This document shows, piece by piece, positions 1 through 6,869 of a DNA stretch of 7,790 nt. The notes beneath the pieces are model-generated. The model was not told the origin of the DNA. It searched no databases and saw only the letters and a program-made list of their open reading frames with translations. Source of the stretch: Pseudomonadota bacterium (GTDB lineage Bacteria > Pseudomonadota > Gammaproteobacteria > Burkholderiales > Burkholderiaceae_D); contig JAEZHR010000387.1 of assembly GCA_023416415.1 (NCBI GenBank), forward strand, positions 1 through 7,790. The letters are read 5' to 3'. Every line of letters starts with the position of its first letter. The first letter of the stretch is position 1. The position numbers and the translations under genes are program-made.

Positions 1-1885
1 CGTTGAGCCGCTTCACGAATCCGGCCGGATCGGCCAGCGTGCCACCCTCGGCCAGCGAGGCCTGATCGAACAGGATGTGCGACCAGTCGTCGAAGCGTGC
101 TTCCTCGGTCTTCAGACGCTGCACCAGCGGGTGATCCGGATTGATTTCGAGGATGGGCTTCGATTCCGGCGCGTTCTGGCCGGCGGCCTTGAGCATGCGC
201 AGCAGGTTGCCTGACAGTTCGTTTTCGTCGGCCACCAGGCAGGCGGGCGAATCGGTCAGGCGGAAGGTCACGCGCACGTCCTTGGCCTTGTCGGCCAGCG
301 TCGTTTTCATCTTCTCGACCAGATCCTTGTACTCGGATTCGGTCTTTTCGTGCTCTTTCTTCTCGGCTTCGTCTTCGAGCTTGCCGAGGTCGAGGTCGCC
401 CTTGGCCACCGAAACCAGTTCCTTGCTTTCGACTTCGGTCAGAAAGGAAAGCATCCATTCGTCAACGCGATCGGTCAGCAGCAACACTTCCACGCCCTTC
501 TTGCGGAAGATTTCCAGGTGCGGGCTGTTCTTCGCGGCCGCGTAGGTTTCCGCCGTGACGTAGTAGATCTTGTCCTGGCCATCCTTCATGCGCCCAATGT
601 AGTCCTCGAACGACACGTTCTGCACGTCGCTGTCGTTATGGGTGGAGGCAAAGCGCAGCAGCTTGGCGATGCGCTCCTTGTTGGCGTGGTCTTCGCCGAT
701 GCCTTCCTTCAGGACCTGGCCGAACTCGGTCCAGAACTTCGCGTACTTGTCTTTCTGTTCCTGCTCTTCGCTGTTGGCCATTTCCTCCAGCATCGACAGC
801 ACGCGCTTGGTCGAGCCTTCGCGGATCAACTTGACGTCGCGCGATTCCTGCAGGATTTCGCGCGACACGTTCAAGGGAAGATCTGCAGAATCGATCACGC
901 CCTTCACGAAGCGCAGGTAGACCGGCATCAGCTGTTCGGCGTCGTCCATGATGAACACGCGCTTCACATACAGCTTGATGCCGCCGCGCTTGTTGCGGTC
1001 CCACAGGTCGAAGGGCGCACGCGCCGGGATGTAGAGCAGCTGGGTGTATTCGCTGCGGCCTTCGACGCGATTGTGGGTCCAGGTCAGCGGGTCTTCGAAG
1101 TCGTGCGCGACGTGCTTGTAGAACTCGGTGTACTGCTCGGGCGTGATGTCGGACCTGGAACGCGTCCAGAGGGCGCTGGCCTGGTTGACGTTCTCGAACT
1201 CGTCCTTGACCACGGTTTCCTTCTTTTCCTCGTCCCATTCTTCCTTCTGCATCTGGATCGGGATCGAAATGTGGTCGGAGTACTTGCGGATGATCGACTT
1301 CAGTTTCCAGGTCGAGAGCAGTTCGTCCTCGCCTTCGCGCAGGTGCAGGGTGATGTCGGTGCCGCGCGTGGCCTTGTCGATCGGCTCGACGGAGAATTCG
1401 CCTTCGCCGGCGGACTCCCACCGCACGCCCTGGTCGGCCGGCAGGCCGGCGCGTCGCGTTTCAACGGTGATCCGGTCGGCGACGATGAAGCCTGAATAGA
1501 AGCCCACGCCGAACTGGCCGATCAGGGCGGCATCCTTTTGCTGGTCGCCGGAGAGCCTGGAGAAGAATTCCTTGGTGCCGGACTTGGCGATGGTGCCAAG
1601 ATGTTCGACGGCCTCGTCACGGCTCATGCCGATGCCGTTGTCGGAAATCGTGATCGTGCGCGCGGCCTTGTCGAAGGTGATCCGGATTCTGAGTTCAGGA
1701 TCGTTCTCGAACAGGGCGCCGTTGTTGATCGCTTCGAAGCGCAGCTTGTCGGAAGCGTCCGACGCGTTCGAAATCAATTCGCGCAGGAAGATTTCCTTGT
1801 TCGAATACAGAGAGTGGATCATCAGATGCAGAAGCTGCTTCACTTCTGCCTGGAAACCCATGGTTTGCTTTTCGGCTACGGCCAT
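1..1885 (-). CDS. htpG: Molecular chaperone HtpG (bacterial Hsp90), missing only its extreme C-terminus
   Basis: Cytosolic ATP-dependent dimeric chaperone of the Hsp90 family, which remodels client proteins with DnaK. 628 codons lie in the window. Family members are about 625-640 residues, so only a few C-terminal residues are cut off by the left edge; the last visible residues read FVKRLN, close to the usual HtpG end. The N-terminal GHKL ATPase domain (about 1-230) carries ELISNASDA with catalytic Glu36 and Asn40, DNGIGM at 82-87, GQFGVGFYS at 123-131 and a later GTDITLHL. The middle domain holds LPLNVSREILQ, with the conserved catalytic-loop Arg near 342. The start MAVAEKQTMGFQAEVKQ matches family N-termini and has an AGAGGT ribosome-binding site 5 bases upstream. 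It lies 113 bases downstream of the mocR-like gene on the same strand. I see no convincing sigma-32 promoter in that gap. Confidence 0.98.
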   Translation of the reverse strand, partial: MAVAEKQTMGFQAEVKQLLHLMIHSLYSNKEIFLRELISNASDASDKLRFEAINNGALFENDPELRIRITFDKAARTITISDNGIGMSRDEAVEHLGTIAKSGTKEFFSRLSGDQQKDAALIGQFGVGFYSGFIVADRITVETRRAGLPADQGVRWESAGEGEFSVEPIDKATRGTDITLHLREGEDELLSTWKLKSIIRKYSDHISIPIQMQKEEWDEEKKETVVKDEFENVNQASALWTRSRSDITPEQYTEFYKHVAHDFEDPLTWTHNRVEGRSEYTQLLYIPARAPFDLWDRNKRGGIKLYVKRVFIMDDAEQLMPVYLRFVKGVIDSADLPLNVSREILQESRDVKLIREGSTKRVLSMLEEMANSEEQEQKDKYAKFWTEFGQVLKEGIGEDHANKERIAKLLRFASTHNDSDVQNVSFEDYIGRMKDGQDKIYYVTAETYAAAKNSPHLEIFRKKGVEVLLLTDRVDEWMLSFLTEVESKELVSVAKGDLDLGKLEDEAEKKEHEKTESEYKDLVEKMKTTLADKAKDVRVTFRLTDSPACLVADENELSGNLLRMLKAAGQNAPESKPILEINPDHPLVQRLKTEEARFDDWSHILFDQASLAEGGTLADPAGFVKRLN

Positions 1886-1890
1886 TTTTT

Positions 1891-1896
1891 ACCTCT
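1891..1896 (-). promoter_or_regulatory. Ribosome-binding site of htpG
   Basis: On the minus strand the sequence reads AGAGGT, then five A residues, then the ATG at 1885-1883. This is a good Shine-Dalgarno match at normal spacing and fixes the htpG start. Confidence 0.75.
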
Positions 1897-1998
1897 GGTG
1901 TATGTGGAACGATGTAAGGGGCCGCATGAGCCCATGTGGACGCAGGCCAGCGACGGGCAACGGCAACCGCGCAGAATCTATGGCCGGATATCCAATTT

Positions 1999-3462
1999 TC
2001 AAGTGTTTCGGCCCACTTCCCGCTCCAGAAACCGCATCACCGCGGGATCGCCCATGGTCGCAACGTTCATCCGCATACGCCGCGATGGCAGCTGGTTGGG
2101 GGAGAACAGGCTGCCGGGGGCAAACAGGATGCCTTGTTCCAGCGCCTTTTCGGTCAGTACCGTCGTGTCGCAGCCGGCATCGACCCACAGGAACATGCCG
2201 GCCGGGGTGGTGATGTCCACCGTCAGGCCTGCCCGCTCGAGCTGCTTGACCGTGCGGTCGCGCAGGGCGTCCATTTTCGTGCGCAGGCGGTCGACATGCT
2301 TGCGGTAGTGTCCCTCGGACAGGACCTTGTAGACCACGCGTTCGCCCAGCTCGGTCGTGGTGAGGGTGGAGAGCATCTTGCGGTCGGCCAGGCGTTTTGC
2401 CGTGTCGGCCGATGCCGCAATGAAGCCTACCCGCAGATTCGGCGCCAGGGTTTTGGAAAAGCTGCTGAGGTAGATGACGCGGTTGAGCTGGTCGAGCGCG
2501 GCGATGCGGGTGGCGGGCTGGACGGCATTGCCGGGGTGCAGGTCGCAGTAGATGTCATCCTCGACGATGATGAAATCGTGCTGTTCGGCCAGTTTCAGGA
2601 CCTGGAAGGCCTTGGCGGCGGACAGCGAGGTCGAGGTCGGGTTATGCAGCACGGAGTTGATCACGTACAGCCGGGGTTTGTGTACCGCCGCCAGTTCGGC
2701 GAGGCGGGCGATATCCGGGCCATCCGGCAGGCGCGGGATGCCGACCACCTTGATGCCCAGGGTGGCAAAGGAGTCGAACATCAGGAACCAGGCGGGATCG
2801 TCGACGAAAACGGTGTCGCCGGGGTGGGCGAAATGACGCGCGATCAGGTCCAGCCCCTGTGTGACGCCGGCCGTGGTGACCAGCTGCTCCGGGCCGGCGG
2901 CGATCTCCAGCTCGGCCAGCTTCAGTTGTAGTTGCTGACGCAGCGGCAGGAAGCCCTGCGGGTTGCCGTACTGAAGCAGCACGCTGGCATTTTGGCGGCT
3001 GATCGCGCGCAAGCCGTTGGCGATCAGCCCGCTATCCATCCATTCAGGGGGCAACAGGCCGGATCCCGGCATGCGCTGCGGCGGATGGTCGCGAAACATG
3101 TTGCGCACCAGCCAGACCACGTCCAGTTGCGGCGCCGGCAGATCGACGCCCCCCGCTGCCGTGTTCGCAAGCAGGGGTGAGCGCTCGCGCACATAGAAGC
3201 CGGAACCACGCCGCGATTCGAGGTAGCCTTGGGCGACCAGCCGGTCGTAAGCCTCGACCACGGTAAAGCGCGAGACGCCGTGCAGATCCGCGAAGCGGCG
3301 AATCGAGGGCATGCGCGCGCCGCTGCGCAGCAATTTGTCCTCGATGCGCGCCTGTACGGATTGCACGATCTGTTCGACCAGCGAGGTGCCGCTCTCGCGC
3401 GCGAGCGACGCTGTGGCCAGGCTGCGGAGTGGTTGGTTGCGCAGGGGTACTGTATTGGTCAT
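1999..3462 (-). CDS. MocR/GabR-family PLP-dependent transcriptional regulator (GntR winged helix fused to aminotransferase domain)
   Basis: 487 residues, the usual length for MocR-type regulators. An N-terminal GntR-type winged helix (about 27-93) shows SLVEQIVQSVQ, the RMPSIRRFADLHGVSRFTVVEAYDRL recognition region (in part, 50-75) and a GYLESRRGSGFYV wing. A linker (about 94-130) leads to a fold-type I aminotransferase domain (about 135-487). That domain keeps the PLP residues: YGNPQG at 165-170, HNPTS at 273-277, EDDIY at 301-305, SSFSK with Schiff-base Lys337, Arg344 in NLRVGF, and arginines at 462-465 near the substrate-carboxylate position. Family members sense PLP or an amino-compound adduct and rarely act as enzymes. 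The gene is transcribed divergently from the exporter/aminotransferase cluster, which makes that cluster its likely target, and probably itself too through the phased repeats upstream. The ATG has only a weak Shine-Dalgarno sequence, but the N-terminus fits the family. The effector is unknown. Confidence 0.93.
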   Translation of the reverse strand: MTNTVPLRNQPLRSLATASLARESGTSLVEQIVQSVQARIEDKLLRSGARMPSIRRFADLHGVSRFTVVEAYDRLVAQGYLESRRGSGFYVRERSPLLANTAAGGVDLPAPQLDVVWLVRNMFRDHPPQRMPGSGLLPPEWMDSGLIANGLRAISRQNASVLLQYGNPQGFLPLRQQLQLKLAELEIAAGPEQLVTTAGVTQGLDLIARHFAHPGDTVFVDDPAWFLMFDSFATLGIKVVGIPRLPDGPDIARLAELAAVHKPRLYVINSVLHNPTSTSLSAAKAFQVLKLAEQHDFIIVEDDIYCDLHPGNAVQPATRIAALDQLNRVIYLSSFSKTLAPNLRVGFIAASADTAKRLADRKMLSTLTTTELGERVVYKVLSEGHYRKHVDRLRTKMDALRDRTVKQLERAGLTVDITTPAGMFLWVDAGCDTTVLTEKALEQGILFAPGSLFSPNQLPSRRMRMNVATMGDPAVMRFLEREVGRNT

Positions 3463-3495
3463 TTTGCCGTGACAGTAGATAGAACTATTTGAAAA

Positions 3496-3525
3496 AGTGT
3501 ATCGGTAGTGTACCGGACGTGTCGA
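3496..3525 (-). promoter_or_regulatory. Candidate sigma-70 promoter of the mocR-like gene
   Basis: On the minus strand TCGACA (3525-3520, one mismatch to TTGACA) is followed after 18 bases by TACACT (3501-3496, two mismatches to TATAAT). The predicted start would lie about 25-30 bases before the ATG at 3462. The spacer contains the repeats described in the operator entry, so a protein bound there should block this promoter. It is predicted from sequence only. Confidence 0.4.
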
Positions 3526-3527
3526 TT
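3497..3527. promoter_or_regulatory. Candidate MocR-type operator: three direct repeats with 11-base period
   Basis: On the plus strand GTGTATCGG (3497-3505), GTGTACCGG (3508-3516) and a weaker GTGTCGATT (3519-3527) follow one another with the GTGT elements exactly 11 bases apart, about one DNA turn. The first two differ at one of nine positions. MocR-family regulators such as GabR and TauR are known to bind direct repeats, and this array lies in the divergent gap between the regulator and its presumed targets. Assigning it to this regulator is inference. Confidence 0.45.
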
Positions 3528-3649
3528 AGGATAGTCCAGACTTTCATCAACGACAAATCGGTTTTCATGCCTGATCTGCTGTCATTCATCGATACCAAGA
3601 TACCCGGCCGTGCCGGCGAGCGCGCGGGCACGCGCGTGAAAGGGCGGTC

Positions 3650-4240
3650 ATGGACTCACTGATTCCGCTGGCGCTGTTCGCCTTCGTGTCCTCGATCACG
3701 CCGGGGCCGAACAACATCATGCTGCCCTCGTCCGGGCTCGTATTCGGTTTTGCCCGCACGGTGCCGCACATGCTGGGCATCACCTTCGGCTTCGGCAGCC
3801 TGCTGGCCTTGTGCGCGGCCGGTGTCGGCGCGCTGATCATGGCCGTGCCGGCGATCCACGTCCTGCTCAAGAGTGCCGGCTCGGCCTATCTCCTTTATCT
3901 CGCCTGGAACCTGCGCACGATGGCCTTCAGCGGCCAGGAGAACCCGGACGCGCGCCCGATGTCGTTTTTCGGCGCCGCCTTGTTCCAGTTCGCCAATCCC
4001 AAGGCATGGGTGATGGCTGTGACCGGTGCTTCGGCCTTCTTGCCGGGGATTACGCCGGCGTGGCTGGCAATCGCCTTGTTCTGCGGGGTGTTCTGCCTGG
4101 TCGGCCTGCCTTGTCTGGTGGTCTGGGCGGGCACCGGCGCCGCACTGCGCCGCTACCTGACCGAGACGCGCTGGCAGCGCCTGTTCTGTACGGTGATGGT
4201 CCTGGCCACGACGTACTCCGCCGTGGCGATCTGGATATGA
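3650..4240 (+). CDS. LysE/RhtB-family amino-acid exporter
   Basis: 196-residue inner-membrane protein, typical of the LysE/RhtB family (about 190-210 residues, six membrane segments), which exports amino acids or derivatives. The first hydrophobic helix contains the family signature TPGPNN (17-22), followed by a glycine-rich second helix (GITFGFGSLLALCAAGVGA), a third segment around SAYLLYLAWNLR, then FGAALFQFANPKAWVMA with the conserved NPKAW, and two further C-terminal hydrophobic helices. It is the first gene of a plus-strand cluster opposite the mocR-like regulator. A purine-rich AAAGGGCGG lies just before the ATG. Its stop overlaps the next start in ATGA at 4237-4240, so the two exporters are probably translationally coupled. 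The substrate cannot be read from the sequence. Confidence 0.92.
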   Translation: MDSLIPLALFAFVSSITPGPNNIMLPSSGLVFGFARTVPHMLGITFGFGSLLALCAAGVGALIMAVPAIHVLLKSAGSAYLLYLAWNLRTMAFSGQENPDARPMSFFGAALFQFANPKAWVMAVTGASAFLPGITPAWLAIALFCGVFCLVGLPCLVVWAGTGAALRRYLTETRWQRLFCTVMVLATTYSAVAIWI

Positions 4241-5190
4241 GCGAACGATATACAAATACCGAGACGCGCGGCATGTGGCTGGGCGTGATGGGCGTGGCGA
4301 TTTTCAGCCTGACGCTGCCCTTCACCCGCATGGCGGTCGCGGAACTGCACCCGGTTCTGGTGGCGCTCGGGAGGGCGGTGGTTGCGGCGACAGCGGCTGC
4401 GCTTTTGCTGTGGCAGATGCGCGCGCGGCTGCCGCAGGGCACGGAATGGAAGGCGCTGGCAGTGACGGCACTGGGCGTGGTGGTCGGCTTTCCATTGTTC
4501 TCCTCGATCGCCATGCGCTACGTTCCGGCTTCGCATGGGGCAATCGTGGTCGGCATCCTGCCACTGGCAACGGCCCTGGTGGCTGCGCTGCGCTTCGGCG
4601 AGCGGCCGTCGGTCGGATTCTGGGTCGCGGCCTGCGCGGGCAGTGCAGTGGTCGTCGTGTTCGCCGTGATGGAGGGCGGTGGCGCGCTGCATCTGGCGGA
4701 TCTTGCGCTGTTCGCGGCGGTGGTTGCTGCCGCATTCGGCTACGCCGAAGGCGGACGTCTGTCGCAGAGCATGGGTGGGCAACAGGTGATCTGCTGGGCG
4801 CTGGTGCTGTCGATGCCGGTGCTGCTGCCGATCACGCTCTGGCTGGTGCACGCCCATGGCATGCAGGCTTCCGTACGGGCGTGGACCGGCTTTGCCTACG
4901 TGTCCCTGTTCTCGATGTTTGTCGGCTTCTTCTTCTGGTATAAAGGCCTCGCACTGGGCGGCATCGCCCGCGTCGGGCAAACGCAGCTGCTGCAACCTTT
5001 CCTGACGCTGGTCGGCGCTGCCCTGCTTCTTGGCGAAGTGCTCGAAATCCGTCATTTCCTGTTCGCACTGGCGGTCATCTTACTGGTGGCCATCGGCCGG
5101 CGCATGCCGGTTTCGCGCGCTCCCGCCGCGCCGTCTACCATCCAAATCAGGAGCCACTCGTGTCCGTCTACGAAAAACTCAAGCAACTGA
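4237..5190 (+). CDS. EamA-domain (DMT superfamily) transporter
   Basis: 317-residue integral membrane protein with the two-repeat, ten-helix pattern of EamA/RhaT-type drug/metabolite transporters. The first half runs from GMWLGVMGVAIFSLTLPFTR to the end of helix five near VVVVFAVMEGG. The second half starts at ADLALFAAVVAAAFGYAEGG and contains FFFWYKGLALGG, the QLLQPFLTLVGAALLLGE stretch that is typical near the last helices of the family, and a final helix before IGRRMP. Family members export amino acids or other small metabolites. The ATG overlaps the upstream stop (ATGA); a strong Shine-Dalgarno sequence is lacking, so coupled translation is likely. The last ten or so codons overlap the start of the RidA-family gene by 31 bases, and this polar serine-rich tail (RSHSCPSTKNSSN) is outside the membrane core. 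The substrate is unknown. Confidence 0.92.
   Translation: MSERYTNTETRGMWLGVMGVAIFSLTLPFTRMAVAELHPVLVALGRAVVAATAAALLLWQMRARLPQGTEWKALAVTALGVVVGFPLFSSIAMRYVPASHGAIVVGILPLATALVAALRFGERPSVGFWVAACAGSAVVVVFAVMEGGGALHLADLALFAAVVAAAFGYAEGGRLSQSMGGQQVICWALVLSMPVLLPITLWLVHAHGMQASVRAWTGFAYVSLFSMFVGFFFWYKGLALGGIARVGQTQLLQPFLTLVGAALLLGEVLEIRHFLFALAVILLVAIGRRMPVSRAPAAPSTIQIRSHSCPSTKNSSN
5149..5153 (+). promoter_or_regulatory. Ribosome-binding site deciding the GTG start of the RidA-family gene
   Basis: AGGAG lies 6 bases before the GTG at 5160, inside the coding sequence of the upstream transporter. It supports a GTG start and the 31-base overlap of the two genes. Confidence 0.8.
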
Positions 5191-5618
5191 ACATCGAATT
5201 GCCCGCCGTCTCCGCGCCGGCCGCCGCCTACGTCATGCACGTGCGCACCGGCAATACGGTCTTCCTTTCCGGCCATATCGCTCGCAAGGAAGGCAAGCCC
5301 TGGGTCGGCCAGCTCGGCAGGAACATGAACACCGAAGAGGGCAAGGCAGCCGCGCGCGCCGTGGCCGTCGACCTGCTGGCCACCTTGCAGGATGCCTGCG
5401 GTGGCGACCTGAATCGCGTGCGGCGCATCGTCAAGCTGATGAGTCTCGTGAACTCCACGGCCGACTTCACCGAGCAGCACCTGGTGACCAACGGCGCCTC
5501 CGAACTCTTCGGCGAGGTGTTCGGCGAGAAGGGCCGGCATGCACGCTCGGCCTTCGGCGTGGCCCAGATTCCGCTGGGTGCCTGCGTGGAAATCGAACTG
5601 ATCGCCGAAGTGGAATGA
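5160..5618 (+). CDS. RidA/YjgF/UK114-family protein (probable enamine/imine deaminase)
   Basis: 152 residues, in the longer YjgF-like subgroup (E. coli RidA is about 128). RidA proteins hydrolyse reactive enamine/imine intermediates released by PLP enzymes, protecting other PLP enzymes from damage. Visible motifs are VFLSGHIAR (34-42), the GQLGRNMNTEEGKAAAR segment entering the long helix, a helix ending in DACGGDLNRVRRIVKL, and the C-terminal block ARSAFGVAQIPLGACVEIELIAEVE. Arg129 in ARS aligns with the catalytic or carboxylate-binding arginine of active RidA (Arg105 in E. coli), so deaminase activity is plausible. The start is GTG with AGGAG upstream, giving the expected N-terminus MSVYEKLKQLNIELP. 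Placement directly before a PLP aminotransferase fits a clean-up role. It is a paralogous subgroup, so the name ridA is not assigned. Confidence 0.93.
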   Translation: MSVYEKLKQLNIELPAVSAPAAAYVMHVRTGNTVFLSGHIARKEGKPWVGQLGRNMNTEEGKAAARAVAVDLLATLQDACGGDLNRVRRIVKLMSLVNSTADFTEQHLVTNGASELFGEVFGEKGRHARSAFGVAQIPLGACVEIELIAEVE

Positions 5619-5622
5619 ACCG

Positions 5623-5653
5623 TGCCGTGCAGGCAGCGATCGTCTGCACGGCA
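5623..5653 (+). other. Perfect 10-bp intercistronic hairpin
   Basis: TGCCGTGCAG (5623-5632) pairs perfectly with CTGCACGGCA (5644-5653) around an 11-base loop. It starts 4 bases after the RidA-family stop and ends 15 bases before the preferred aminotransferase start. No T-run follows, so it is not a standard intrinsic terminator. An mRNA stability, processing or partial-attenuation element is possible. Confidence 0.6.
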
Positions 5654-5668
5654 GCCAGTGAGACAAGC

Positions 5669-6862
5669 ATGAAATTGGAACATCCGACTCCGCTGCAGTG
5701 GCAGTTCTCCGAACGCGCAGAGCAATTGCAGAGTTCGGCGATCCGGGAAATCCTCAAGGTCACCACCCGTCCGGAAGTGATCTCCTTTGCAGGCGGGCTG
5801 CCTTCGCCCGCGACCTTCCCGGTCGAACGCATGCAGGCGGCCTTCGATGCCGTGCTGTCGGAACAGGGGCGCGTCGCGCTGCAGTACGGCACCACGGACG
5901 GCTACGCGCCGCTGCGCGAATGGATCGCGGATTCGCTGTCCACCCCTGGCGCGAAGATCGCTGCCGAGCAGGTGCTGATGGTGTCCGGTTCCCAGCAGGG
6001 GCTGGATCTGCTGGCCAAGGTACTGGTCGACGAGGGCAGCAGGGTGCTGGTCGAAACGCCGAGCTACCTTGGCGCCTTGCAGGCGTTTTCGCTCTACCGT
6101 CCCGAATTCACATCGGTGGCAACCGACGACGATGGCCTGATCCCGGAGCACGTTCCCGAAGTGGCCGAAGGTGCGCGCCTTCTGTATGCCTTGCCGAATT
6201 TCCAGAACCCGACCGGGCGCACGTTGCCGCTGGGGCGGCGCGAGGCGCTGGTCGAGACCTGTGCGCGCCTCGGTCTGCCGCTGATCGAAGACGATCCCTA
6301 TGGTGCGCTCAGCTATCGCGGCGAGCCGTTGCCAACGATGCTGTCGATGCATCCGGGCGGCGTCGTTCACCTGGGTTCGTTCTCGAAGGTGCTCACGCCC
6401 GGCATCCGCCTTGGCTACGTGGTCGCCCCGGTGCCGCTGGTGCGCAAGCTGGAGCAGGTCAAGCAGGCCGCCGATCTGCATACAGCCCAGCTGACGCAGA
6501 TGGTGGTGCATGAAGTGGTCAAGGATGGCTTCCTCGACACTCACGTCCCGACCATCCGCAGGCTGTACGCGGACCAGTGCCAGGTCATGCTGGATGCGTT
6601 GCAGGAATTTTTCCCGTCCGCGGCACGCTGGACGCGCCCGCAGGGCGGCATGTTCATCTGGGTAACGCTGCCGTCGCATATCGACTGCATGCGATTGCTG
6701 GACGAGGCAATCGCCCGGAATGTTGCATTCGTGCCGGGCGCGCCGTTCTACGCCAATGCGCCGCAGTCGAACACGCTGCGCCTGTCCTTCGTGACGGTGC
6801 CGCCGGAGAAAATCCGGGAGGGCATCGCGAGGCTGGGGGGCTTGATAGCTGCGAAGCTGTAG
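5669..6862 (+). CDS. PLP-dependent fold-type I aminotransferase (2-aminoadipate/LysN-like, MocR-type catalytic family)
   Basis: 397 residues, the normal length for class I/II aminotransferases of the LysN/alpha-aminoadipate/kynurenine aminotransferase-like group. It has no DNA-binding domain, so it is likely an enzyme. Key sites are ISFAGGLPSP (38-47), QYGTTDGYAPLRE (72-84) with Tyr73, SGSQQGLDL (106-114), NFQNPTG (177-183), EDDPYG (207-212), SFSK with Schiff-base Lys240, Arg247 in GIRLGY, and Arg371 in NTLRLSF for the substrate carboxylate. All catalytic residues appear intact. The chosen ATG is followed by MKLEHPTPLQWQFSERA, typical of family N-termini. An in-frame ATG at 5615, overlapping the upstream stop as ATGA, would add 18 residues and place the hairpin within the coding region, so it is less likely. 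The gene is last in the cluster with the two exporters and the RidA-family gene. Substrate is unassigned; broad amino-acid or 2-aminoadipate activity is typical of the group. Confidence 0.93.
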   Translation: MKLEHPTPLQWQFSERAEQLQSSAIREILKVTTRPEVISFAGGLPSPATFPVERMQAAFDAVLSEQGRVALQYGTTDGYAPLREWIADSLSTPGAKIAAEQVLMVSGSQQGLDLLAKVLVDEGSRVLVETPSYLGALQAFSLYRPEFTSVATDDDGLIPEHVPEVAEGARLLYALPNFQNPTGRTLPLGRREALVETCARLGLPLIEDDPYGALSYRGEPLPTMLSMHPGGVVHLGSFSKVLTPGIRLGYVVAPVPLVRKLEQVKQAADLHTAQLTQMVVHEVVKDGFLDTHVPTIRRLYADQCQVMLDALQEFFPSAARWTRPQGGMFIWVTLPSHIDCMRLLDEAIARNVAFVPGAPFYANAPQSNTLRLSFVTVPPEKIREGIARLGGLIAAKL

Positions 6863-6869
6863 CGGGCCT

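Noticed and set aside
350..1495. Long plus-strand open frame opposite htpG
   Set aside because: It is antisense to an unambiguous htpG reading frame, is low in recognisable motifs and arises from high GC; no ribosome-binding or family signal supports it.
1890..1912. GTGTATGTGG-like sequence near the htpG start, similar to the first operator repeat
   Set aside because: A single copy with mismatches and no phased partner; it is in the htpG leader and probably coincidental.
3591..3604. GATACC repeated at 3591-3596 and 3599-3604, resembling the ATACCA half-site of GabR
   Set aside because: The spacing (8 bases) differs from GabR sites, the element is very short and it lies in the leader near the exporter start; chance is the simpler explanation.
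3811..4236. N-terminal extension of the EamA-type transporter upstream of 4237
   Set aside because: The upstream frame overlaps the LysE-type gene and gives arginine-rich non-membrane sequence; the ATG at 4237 starts just before the first expected helix.
5030..5614. N-terminal extension of the aminotransferase upstream of 5615
   Set aside because: It would overlap the whole RidA-family gene in another frame, with a basic, motif-free translation; the aminotransferase fold begins after 5669.
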